Below are positions 1 to 5,439 of a stretch of DNA of 7,848 nt, piece by piece; the first letter of the stretch is position 1; each line of letters starts with the position of its first letter. The notes beneath the pieces were generated by a model. The model ran no database searches. It saw nothing but the letters and a program-made list of their open reading frames with translations, and was not told the DNA's origin. Where the stretch lies: NCBI GenBank assembly GCA_900539765.1, contig UQDF01000075.1, forward strand, positions 1 through 7,848. The letters run 5' to 3'. The position numbers and the translations under genes were made by a program. Source of the stretch: an uncultured Porphyromonas sp. (lineage in GTDB: Bacteria; Bacteroidota; Bacteroidia; Bacteroidales; Porphyromonadaceae).

Positions 1-48
1 TGGACGCATGGTCGTGCATCTGTTGTGTCAAAGCGAGACAAGTAACCC

Positions 49-114
49 GTAGGGACGCACGGCTCATCAGACAAAAGGTCACACCTCTCTGCGTCCGAGC
101 TGTGAGTCCCTACA
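49..114. repeat. Palindromic intergenic element with inverted GTAGGGA/TCCCTAC ends
   Basis: The element begins GTAGGGACGCAC (49-60) and ends GTGAGTCCCTACA (102-114). GTAGGGA (49-55) is the exact reverse complement of TCCCTAC (107-113). Nested inside, GGACGCA (53-59) pairs exactly with TGCGTCC (90-96). The left flank GTAAC (42-46) echoes the GTAACGAT that precedes the related element at 2339. The size (about 65 bp) and end sequence match the 2348-2409 interval, so I place both in one dispersed family. It lies in the 266 nt downstream of the lipoprotein gene. I see no coding potential here and cannot name the family. Confidence 0.6.
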
Positions 115-167
115 AAGAGCCACTGGTGCGATTTGCGGGGTCAAGGGCTAGTCTGATGGGAACATAG

Positions 168-203
168 AAAGACTCCCTCCACATTGCTGCGGGGGGAGTC
201 TTC
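168..203 (-). terminator. Hairpin terminator of the lipoprotein gene
   Basis: AAGACTCCCTCC (169-180) pairs with GGGGGGAGTCTT (191-202) over 12 positions around a 10-nt loop, with one T/G wobble. Read on the minus strand, the stem ends in AGTCTTTCT, a short T-rich tail, about 65 nt past the lipoprotein stop codon. On the plus strand the stem is followed by CTTGGTTT, so it could also stop transcription arriving from the left. The tail is short for a classical intrinsic terminator, but the stem is strong and correctly placed. Confidence 0.7.
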
Positions 204-213
204 TTGGTTTACT

Positions 214-253
214 AGACTACCTTTTTGTAGTCTTATTTGTTAGTCTTGAGACT
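214..253. repeat. Pair of short AGTCT-based hairpins in the lipoprotein 3' region
   Basis: AGACTAC (214-220) pairs exactly with GTAGTCT (227-233) around a 6-nt loop. Immediately beside it, AGTCT (242-246) and AGACT (249-253) form a 5-bp palindrome with a 2-nt centre. Both reuse the AGTCT/AGACT word of the neighbouring terminator stem. They lie between the lipoprotein stop codon and that terminator, so they would be in the mRNA 3' end. They may be extra structure that protects the end or aids termination; the role is inferred. Confidence 0.45.
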
Positions 254-266
254 GTCTTGGTAGTGC

Positions 267-1241
267 TTAGCGATTTGAGATAAGCATATGTGAGGGAGCA
301 AACTTTATCTCAGGCATCATAGGTGTGCGCTGAGCTAGGCTAGACTGAGCCTGAGGAGCTCTCTGAAGAATTTGGAGCATAACATAGTATTTGCCATCAT
401 CGGTCTTGCCAGATCTAACCATCATCTCGTATGGGCCCTCTGGGAATTGATCCATATTGTAAGCTACAAGGCATGGAGCTCCGCCCTCAAGCGTTCCGCC
501 TCCTAGCTCCTTGTCAAATCCGTAGGCAGCTGCGACACCAAAAAGAAGCTGTTGTGCCTCTTCGTCTCCATCGACAGCCTTTTGAACTTTATCTTCGTCA
601 AATGAACCCTTCAAGAAAGCCATGATAAAGTTTCCATCTTTATCTGGGAAGAAGTAGTATACGACTTCGCCGATTATACGATTGTCAGTATAGCTCTTTC
701 CGTCGTTAGGTGCTACGTAGTCAAGACCCTTACCACCATTTTTCATAGTAAACTCCTCGTCAAACGTCCAGCCCTTAGATTCATTGGCTGCCTTAATGAC
801 CTCCTTTAGATCAGGAATCTTTTCAGCCTCTACAATGTAGAAAGGTGCGATATAGCCCTTCTCATCAGACGTACCAATAAAGCGGCTCTCATCCAGATTG
901 CCTGCATCGATGACCTCAACGTCAGCGGTCTTGGTCACATCGCCAGCCTTGACGGAGATAACGGTCTTGCCGACCTTAACACCTGTGATGACACCTTTGT
1001 CGCTAACGGTAGCGATGTCTGCATTAGCGGACTCGAAGGTGTACTTCGTGTCTGATGGCTGAACGGTTACAGTGAGCTCGGCAGTCTTGCCGACCATAAC
1101 CTTGACCTCCTTGGGCTCTACTCTGAGCTTGACCTCAGTCTTGGGGTTGCTACCACCCTTGTTGTCGTCTTTCTTACAAGACGAGAAGCTCAGTGTAAGA
1201 GCTGCGAGCGCTGTAAGCGCTAGTAAGATTTTCTTTGTCAT
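267..1241 (-). CDS. Surface-type lipoprotein with a bacterial Ig-like (BIG2-type) domain
   Basis: This 324-residue protein begins with a lipoprotein signal peptide: Lys3-Lys4, a hydrophobic stretch (5-19) and lipobox S-F-S-S-C, with Cys22 as the lipidated residue. Cys22 is followed by Lys-Lys-Asp-Asp, resembling the K-(D/E)2 lipoprotein export signal that sends Bacteroidetes lipoproteins to the cell surface. Residues about 37-112 read as one Ig-like domain of the BIG2 type, with the family's 'ATVSDKGVITGVKVGKTVISV' run of strands split around 77-97. Residues about 113-324 are unrecognised: acidic and aromatic-rich, with no repeats or membrane segments, and a single Cys257. No catalytic motif is visible, so a binding or structural role is only a guess. 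The gene stands alone with its own promoter and terminator. Its GC, about 45% in sampled stretches, is clearly below thyA and the etf genes. The ATG at 1241 gives a complete signal peptide, which fixes the start. Confidence 0.85.
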   Translation of the reverse strand: MTKKILLALTALAALTLSFSSCKKDDNKGGSNPKTEVKLRVEPKEVKVMVGKTAELTVTVQPSDTKYTFESANADIATVSDKGVITGVKVGKTVISVKAGDVTKTADVEVIDAGNLDESRFIGTSDEKGYIAPFYIVEAEKIPDLKEVIKAANESKGWTFDEEFTMKNGGKGLDYVAPNDGKSYTDNRIIGEVVYYFFPDKDGNFIMAFLKGSFDEDKVQKAVDGDEEAQQLLFGVAAAYGFDKELGGGTLEGGAPCLVAYNMDQFPEGPYEMMVRSGKTDDGKYYVMLQILQRAPQAQSSLAQRTPMMPEIKFAPSHMLISNR

Positions 1242-1285
1242 AGTTATTGTGTTGGTTACATTTAGTGAGTATCTTCTGTAAGTGA

Positions 1286-1303
1286 ATAGAGCCTATGCTC
1301 TAT
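1286..1303 (-). promoter_or_regulatory. Stem-loop in the lipoprotein 5' leader
   Basis: ATAGAGC (1286-1292) and GCTCTAT (1297-1303) form a perfect 7-bp stem with loop CTAT. It lies between the predicted transcription start (near 1308) and the lipoprotein ATG at 1241, so it would form near the very 5' end of the mRNA. A 5'-end stem of this kind can protect mRNA from decay or act as a control site. It is too small to be a known riboswitch. Confidence 0.45.
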
Positions 1304-1314
1304 GCTTGCCGATG

Positions 1315-1345
1315 CAAAGATAACTATTTCCTTTGAATTAACAAG
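1315..1345 (-). promoter_or_regulatory. Bacteroidetes-type promoter of the lipoprotein gene
   Basis: On the minus strand, TATCTTTG (1322 to 1315) matches the Bacteroidetes -7 consensus TAnnTTTG. CTTG (1345 to 1342) supplies the -33 TTG, with 19 nt between TTG and the -7 box, within the usual 19-21. The start point would fall near 1308, giving a leader of about 65-70 nt before the ATG at 1241. This is the best-formed promoter in the window. Confidence 0.7.
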
Positions 1346-1396
1346 CGGTGAAGGGATTGTGATCGATATCGTTTTACAACGGGCGCCCTCCTGCGA

Positions 1397-1470
1397 GACA
1401 CTCCCGAGTGTCCCTACAAAGGGTTAGAGCGTTGTGGGTTTTAATGCTACAGATCGTTGTACGTTTTGCT
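1397..1470. repeat. Degenerate, internally deleted copy of the thyA-upstream repeat
   Basis: GACACTC (1397-1403) and GAGTGTC (1406-1412) form a palindrome followed by CCTACA, the same layout as GGACGCAC-loop-GTGCGTCC-CTACA at 2384-2409. Further on, CTACAGATCGTTGTACGTTT (1447-1466) and the next four bases match 20 of 24 bases of the 117-bp unit at 2467-2490. Between them GAGCGTTGTGGGTTTT resembles GAGTCGTTGTTTTG of the unit, but the segment holding the second palindrome is absent. ACAAC (1376-1380) and GTTGT (1431-1435) add another short inverted pair. It lies in the 240-nt gap between thyA and the lipoprotein promoter and may also serve as the 3' structure of the thyA mRNA. Confidence 0.55.
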
Positions 1471-1481
1471 TTGGTGGATAG

Positions 1482-2279
1482 CTAGACGGAGACGGGGGCG
1501 GGGATGTGTGGGTAGGGGTTGTAGTCGGTTAGCGTGAAGTCGTCATAGACGAAGTCAAAGAGCGACTGCCCACGGTCTCGTAGGGTCATCGTGGGGAGCG
1601 GGCGTGGGGAGCGGGTGAGCTGCAGGCGTGCCTGCTCGAGATGGTTCTTATATAGATGCGCATCGCCGAGGGTGTGTATGAAGCGCCCGGGACGCAGTCC
1701 CGTGACTTGCGCTGTCATCATAAGGAGAAGGGCGTAGGAGGCGATGTTGAAGGGGACCCCGAGGAAGATGTCGGCACTGCGCTGGTAGAGCTGTAGGTCG
1801 AGCTTGTCCCCTACGACGTAGTACTGCATGAGGCAGTGACAGGGGGAGAGGTGCATGAGGGGTAGGTCGGCAACGTTCCACGCTGAGACGACGATGCGTC
1901 GGCTGTCTGGCTGATGCTGTATGAGGTCGAGGGCCTGCTGCATCTGGTCGATGGGCTGCCCTGTGTGTGGATCGAACCAATGTCTCCACTGCGCCCCGTA
2001 GATTGGTCCTAGGTCGCCCGCTTCGTCGGCCCACTCATCCCAGATAGAGACTTTGTTGTCGTGCAGGTACTGGATGTTGGTATCGCCCTTGAGGAACCAC
2101 AGTAGCTCGTGAATGATGCTGCGCAGGTGTAGCTTCTTGGTGGTGAGTAGGGGGAAGCCATTGGCTAGGTCGAAGGTCATCTGATGCCCGAAGACACCGA
2201 CGGTGCCTGTGCCAGTGCGGTCAGTGCGTTCGTTGCCCTCGGTGAGGACACGCTCTATCAAATCAAGGTATTGCTGCAT
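1482..2279 (-). CDS. thyA: Thymidylate synthase (dUMP methylation with methylene-THF)
   Basis: ThyA makes dTMP from dUMP in the cytoplasm, using 5,10-methylenetetrahydrofolate as carbon donor and reductant. The 265 residues match the usual bacterial length (264 in E. coli) and run end to end without gaps. Arg21 lies in the N-terminal E-R-T-D-R-T-G loop, Glu58 and Trp80 are in place, and Arg127-Arg128 form the phosphate-binding pair from the partner subunit. The nucleophile is Cys147 in L-S-P-C-H-C. The dUMP/folate segment QRSADIFLGVPFNIASYALL spans about 166-185, with Asp170 and Asn178. The C-terminus A-P-V-S-V has the hydrophobic tail that closes over the active site. No folA lies beside it, although the two are often neighbours in bacteria. 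The upstream leader has no Shine-Dalgarno and no clear TAnnTTTG box; transcription may start within the repeat region or read through from the dehydrogenase gene. Confidence 0.97.
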   Translation of the reverse strand: MQQYLDLIERVLTEGNERTDRTGTGTVGVFGHQMTFDLANGFPLLTTKKLHLRSIIHELLWFLKGDTNIQYLHDNKVSIWDEWADEAGDLGPIYGAQWRHWFDPHTGQPIDQMQQALDLIQHQPDSRRIVVSAWNVADLPLMHLSPCHCLMQYYVVGDKLDLQLYQRSADIFLGVPFNIASYALLLMMTAQVTGLRPGRFIHTLGDAHLYKNHLEQARLQLTRSPRPLPTMTLRDRGQSLFDFVYDDFTLTDYNPYPHIPAPVSV

Positions 2280-2295
2280 AGTAGAGTGGGGGACA

Positions 2296-2316
2296 TTAGA
2301 GGTTAGAGATTAGAGA
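2296..2316. repeat. Three tandem 7-bp repeats just upstream of thyA
   Basis: TTAGAGG, TTAGAGA and TTAGAGA run head to tail, ending 17 nt before the thyA start codon at 2279. On the mRNA strand this is a pyrimidine-rich leader tract (TCTCTAA repeated). The copies are near-perfect, so the count could vary by slippage and change leader length. No evidence of variation is available from one sequence. Confidence 0.6.
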
Positions 2317-2338
2317 TCGGAGGTGTCGGAGTAGACGA

Positions 2339-2597
2339 GTAACGATGTGTAGGGAGGCACAGATCGTCTTGCCGTACTATAACGGACGCACAGATCGTGC
2401 GTCCCTACAGGAGTCGTTGTTTTGACGGGGACGGACGCCTTCTCGCTAGATACTAGCCGTGCGTCCCTACAGATCGTTACATGTCTTGCTGTACTACGAC
2501 GGACGCACAGATCGAGCGTCCCTACAGGAGTCGTTGTTTTGACGGGAACGGACGCCTTCTCGCTAGATACTAGCCGTGCGTCCCTACAAATCGTTAC
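2339..2597. repeat. Composite palindromic element with 17-bp inverted ends, upstream of thyA
   Basis: GTAACGATGTGTAGGGA (2339-2355) is the reverse complement, with one mismatch each time, of TCCCTACAGATCGTTAC (2464-2480) and of TCCCTACAAATCGTTAC (2581-2597). The element is therefore bounded by inverted ends and holds a tandem duplication. It fills most of the gene-free stretch 2280-2630 between the dehydrogenase and thyA. It encodes no credible protein. The architecture recalls REP/BIME or MITE elements, which are moved by enzymes encoded elsewhere; that link is inferred. Its stems may also end the upstream operon transcript, since no other terminator is visible after the dehydrogenase stop codon. 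Confidence 0.65.
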
Positions 2598-2601
2598 ACG
2601 T
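2368..2601. repeat. Two tandem copies of a 117-bp palindrome-rich unit
   Basis: Copy 1 (2368-2484) and copy 2 (2485-2601) align without gaps, with 7 differences in 117 positions (about 94%). Each copy holds two structures. The first is GGACGCAC-AGATC-GTGCGTCC, a perfect 8-bp stem at 2384-2404; in copy 2 (2501-2521) one stem base is changed. The second is GGACGC (2433-2438) with GCGTCC (2461-2466) enclosing a perfect inner hairpin, GCTAG-ATA-CTAGC (2445-2457); it is repeated at 2550-2583. After each outer stem comes CTACA. The near identity suggests a recent duplication or continuing homogenisation. Confidence 0.9.
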
Positions 2602-2630
2602 TTCGTGCGTCCGCCCGTCTTTACAGCTCT

Positions 2631-4364
2631 CTACGCCTCAGCAGCGGGTGTAGAGGTCTGCACAGCGTAGTGCTGGAGCTGCTTGGGGTCGAAGCGACGT
2701 ATCTGTCCCTCGCACTTGTCCATCTCCCCACTGGCGTACTGTATATATACGTGTGTGGAGTGCTCGTAGAGGTCGGGACGCTCCTGCGCTGCGATGAGTA
2801 GCAGGTGTGCAAAGATGCAGTGCCCACACATCTCGACGAGACGACGAGCGTGGTAGTCGAGGAGGGTCTGATCCTTAGCTGCAGTGATCAGCTCGGTGCA
2901 AGCCTTAGCACGCTCTATCCAGGTGGCTAGTAGCTCTTTGGTCTCCTGCCACTCGGGCGAGACAGCTACCTGCTGGTACTCCTCTAGGCGTGCGAAGTAT
3001 GTGCCAGTGGTGACGTGACGGATAGCCGCTACGACCTGTAGCTGCGTGGTACCCTCGTAGATGTTGGTGATACGCACGTCACGATAGAGACGCTCGCAGG
3101 TGTAGTCCTTCATATAGCCTGATCCACCATAGATCTGGATGCAGTCGTAGACGTTTTGGTTGGCTAGCTCGGTACTCATACCTTTGCCAATAGGCGTATA
3201 AGCGTCAGCCAAACGGCTGTAGTACTTCTGCTCCTTGCGCTCCTCGGGGGTGAGCTTGCGCTCACGAGCTATGTCGTCGTAAGCCTTGTACATATCCACG
3301 AAGCGGCTCGTCTCGTAGAGATGCGCACGGGTCGCATCAGCCTTAGCACGTATCAGGGCGAGCATCTCATAGACAGCGGGGAACTTGTCGATGGCGTGTC
3401 CATACTGATGACGCTCGGCAGCGTAAGCCTTAGCCTCACGATAGGCAGCCTCAGAGATACCGACAGCTTGCGCCATAATGCCTAGACGAGCGCCATTCAT
3501 CAGAGACATGACGTAGCGAATGAGTCCTAGACGTCGCTCACCACATAGCTCGGCAGGAGCATCCTTAAAGACAAGCTCGCAGGTGGGAACCCCCTTGATA
3601 CCCATCTTGTTCTCAATGCGACGGACGGTCACGCCCCCATTCTTAGCATCATAGATAAACATCGAGAGACCACGTGCATCCTTGGTTCCCTCCTCACTAC
3701 GAGCCAGTACGAGGTGTATGTCTGAGTCACCATTGGTGATAAAGCGCTTGACGCCGTTGAGGTACCACTGCTGGTCAGCCTCATTGTAAGTAGCCTTGAG
3801 CATAACGGCCTGCAGGTCACTACCTGCGTCCGGCTCGGTCAAGTCCATAGACATCGTCTCGCCTGCGCAGACACGGGGGAGGAAGCGCTCGCGCTGATCC
3901 TCAGAGCCAAACTCGTAAAGCGTCTCGGCACAGTCTTGTAGTCCCCAAAGATTCTCAAAGCTAGCGTCAGCACGTGAGACCATGTCGGCAGCCATAATAT
4001 AAGGAGTGATCGGCATATTGAGACCTCCGTAGCGACGGGGGAGTGACATACCCATGAGGCCGGTCTGTCGTACCGTATCCAGGTTTTGCGCTGTGAGCGG
4101 ATCGTAAGAGACACGTCCCTCGTGGAGTGTCGGACCCGTCAGGTCCACATCGGCAGCATTGGGTGCGATCACCTCGCCACACACCTCCCCGACGACCTCT
4201 AGTACACGCTGGTAGCTATCCAGTGCATCGGCATAGTCTGAGGGGGCATAGTCATACTTGTCAGCATCGGCATAGTCACGCTCCTTAAGCTGTGCAATGC
4301 GCTCCATAAGCGGATGCTGGAGGTGGTACTGTATATGTTGATTGTCTGTATAGAAATTAGCCAT
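2631..4364 (-). CDS. Acyl-CoA dehydrogenase, long form, partner of EtfAB
   Basis: This FAD enzyme interconverts acyl-CoA and enoyl-CoA, exchanging electrons with ETF. At 577 residues it is far longer than the roughly 380 of butyryl-CoA dehydrogenase: about 50 residues are added at the N-terminus and about 120 past the core. The first family signature is LTEPDAGSDLQA (175-186). The second runs from Gln410 to Asp429 with G-G-x-G at 413-416. A-E-R-x-x-Y-G (316-322) is the usual flavin-contact segment. The catalytic base is Glu437 in N-I-Y-E-G-T, the short/medium-chain position. The tail (about 455-577) is mostly helical-looking and resembles the extra C-terminal domain of long acyl-CoA dehydrogenases. 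It follows etfA by 21 nt, so EtfAB is the probable electron partner. In Porphyromonas a crotonyl-CoA to butyryl-CoA step in butyrate formation is plausible; branched-chain or other acyl-CoA oxidation remains possible. Chain-length preference cannot be read from sequence. Confidence 0.93.
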   Translation of the reverse strand: MANFYTDNQHIQYHLQHPLMERIAQLKERDYADADKYDYAPSDYADALDSYQRVLEVVGEVCGEVIAPNAADVDLTGPTLHEGRVSYDPLTAQNLDTVRQTGLMGMSLPRRYGGLNMPITPYIMAADMVSRADASFENLWGLQDCAETLYEFGSEDQRERFLPRVCAGETMSMDLTEPDAGSDLQAVMLKATYNEADQQWYLNGVKRFITNGDSDIHLVLARSEEGTKDARGLSMFIYDAKNGGVTVRRIENKMGIKGVPTCELVFKDAPAELCGERRLGLIRYVMSLMNGARLGIMAQAVGISEAAYREAKAYAAERHQYGHAIDKFPAVYEMLALIRAKADATRAHLYETSRFVDMYKAYDDIARERKLTPEERKEQKYYSRLADAYTPIGKGMSTELANQNVYDCIQIYGGSGYMKDYTCERLYRDVRITNIYEGTTQLQVVAAIRHVTTGTYFARLEEYQQVAVSPEWQETKELLATWIERAKACTELITAAKDQTLLDYHARRLVEMCGHCIFAHLLLIAAQERPDLYEHSTHVYIQYASGEMDKCEGQIRRFDPKQLQHYAVQTSTPAAEA

Positions 4365-4385
4365 GATTCTGTCGTCTAGAGGGAA

Positions 4386-5399
4386 TTACTTAGAGTTTTG
4401 CTTATAGTACTTGATGAGCTTGGGGATAACCTCCTCGATACGCCCCGTGATGACGTAGTCAGCGATTGTGTTGATCGGTGCATCGGGGTCCGTATTGATA
4501 GAGATGATCATCGAGCTCTCCTGCATACCAGCCACATGCTGTATCTGTCCGCTGATACCACAGGCGATGTATAGCTTAGGACGCACGGTCACACCAGTCT
4601 GTCCTATCTGTCGCTCATGCTCGGTAAAGCCCGCATCGACGGCTGCACGTGTAGCGCCTACCTCTCCGCCTAGGAGCTCGGCCAGCTCGTGAAGCAGCTC
4701 AAAGCTCTCAGCGCTACCGACACCATAACCACCCGATACGATGATGGGGGCTCCGCCAAGGTTTATCTTGCTCTTGGCCACGTGGCGGTCGATGATCTCG
4801 ATGACAAAGTCCTCATCACGGACGAAGTCAGCCACAGCGTGGTTGATCACCTCGCCCTTGTGGTCTGCCTTGTAGATCTCCTTTTTCATTACGCCTGGGC
4901 GTACCGTCGCCATCTGTGGACGATGCTCGGGGTTGACAATGGTTGCTACGATGTTACCACCGAAAGCTGGACGGATCTGGTAGAGGAGGTTCTTGAACTC
5001 CTTGTCCTTGTCGGTATAGTCGCCGATCTCCAGAGAGGTACAGTCTGCGGTGAGTCCGCTGCCCAGTGACGAGGAGACGCGGGGCCCTAGGTCACGACCT
5101 ATGGTTGTCGCACCGAGGAGGCAGATCTGCGGCTGCTCCTGCTGAAATAGCTTGATGACGATGCTCGCATGTGGTAGCGTCTGGTAATGCTCCAGACGAG
5201 GATCTACGAAAAGGTGTAGCTTGTCTACGCCATAGGGCATGACCGTGTCTGCGATCCCCTCAGCGCGGTCGGTGATAGCTATCGCCTCTAGTGCCACGCC
5301 CAGCTGGTTGGCCAGTGAGCGCCCCTTGGTGAGTAGCTCTAGGCTGACGTCGTGTACGCTCCCATCTTCGATCTCTAGGTATACGAATAGATTGTTCAT
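4386..5399 (-). CDS. etfA: Electron transfer flavoprotein alpha subunit
   Basis: EtfA binds FAD and pairs with EtfB to carry electrons to or from the acyl-CoA dehydrogenase. I take the ATG at 5399 (MNNLFVYLE, 337 residues), because a GTG start at 5435 would add 12 residues with no ETF character. The N-terminal domain contains GRDLGPRVSSSLGSGLTADC (101-120) and RPAFGGN-IVATI (143-154), then HRPQMATVRPGVM (159-171). The FAD domain starts near 216 and holds SGGYGVGS (222-229), GATRAAVDAGF (248-258), IGQTGVTVRPKLYIACGISG (265-284) with QIQHVAG after it, and INTDPDAP (301-308). Residue 225 is Tyr where many homologues have Arg (G-G-R-G). Length and domain order are normal for the family. It lies 40 nt after etfB and 21 nt before the dehydrogenase, so co-transcription is likely. 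Confidence 0.96.
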   Translation of the reverse strand: MNNLFVYLEIEDGSVHDVSLELLTKGRSLANQLGVALEAIAITDRAEGIADTVMPYGVDKLHLFVDPRLEHYQTLPHASIVIKLFQQEQPQICLLGATTIGRDLGPRVSSSLGSGLTADCTSLEIGDYTDKDKEFKNLLYQIRPAFGGNIVATIVNPEHRPQMATVRPGVMKKEIYKADHKGEVINHAVADFVRDEDFVIEIIDRHVAKSKINLGGAPIIVSGGYGVGSAESFELLHELAELLGGEVGATRAAVDAGFTEHERQIGQTGVTVRPKLYIACGISGQIQHVAGMQESSMIISINTDPDAPINTIADYVITGRIEEVIPKLIKYYKQNSK

Positions 5400-5439
5400 A
5401 GTCTGTCTTGTTATATGGGTGTGCAAAAGCGGCACTCTT

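Noticed and set aside
1593..1615. Short direct repeat GGGAGCGGG within thyA
   Set aside because: It encodes the normal S-P-R-P-L-P segment of thymidylate synthase and is explained by codon choice for Pro and Arg.
1648..2034. Minus-strand open frame of 128 codons inside thyA
   Set aside because: It lies in another frame of an intact, strongly conserved thymidylate synthase and has an Arg/Pro/His-rich composition typical of a shadow frame in GC-rich DNA.
2339..2601. Possible CRISPR array
   Set aside because: There are only two units, of 117 bp, adjacent without spacers; the sequence between palindromes is itself repeated. No cas gene is present.
2280..2630. Possible small RNA gene or riboswitch upstream of thyA
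   Set aside because: The stems are accounted for by the repeat family, no known riboswitch core is visible, and no promoter box pointing into the region was found.
2422..2670. Plus-strand open frame of 82 codons with two nearly identical halves
   Set aside because: The internal repetition is simply the 117-bp DNA unit (a multiple of 3) read in frame. It overlaps the dehydrogenase 3' end, has no family resemblance, and the DNA is palindromic rather than protein-like.
4689..5069. Plus-strand open frame of 126 codons opposite etfA
   Set aside because: It is fully antisense to conserved EtfA sequence, with no recognisable domain or start context.
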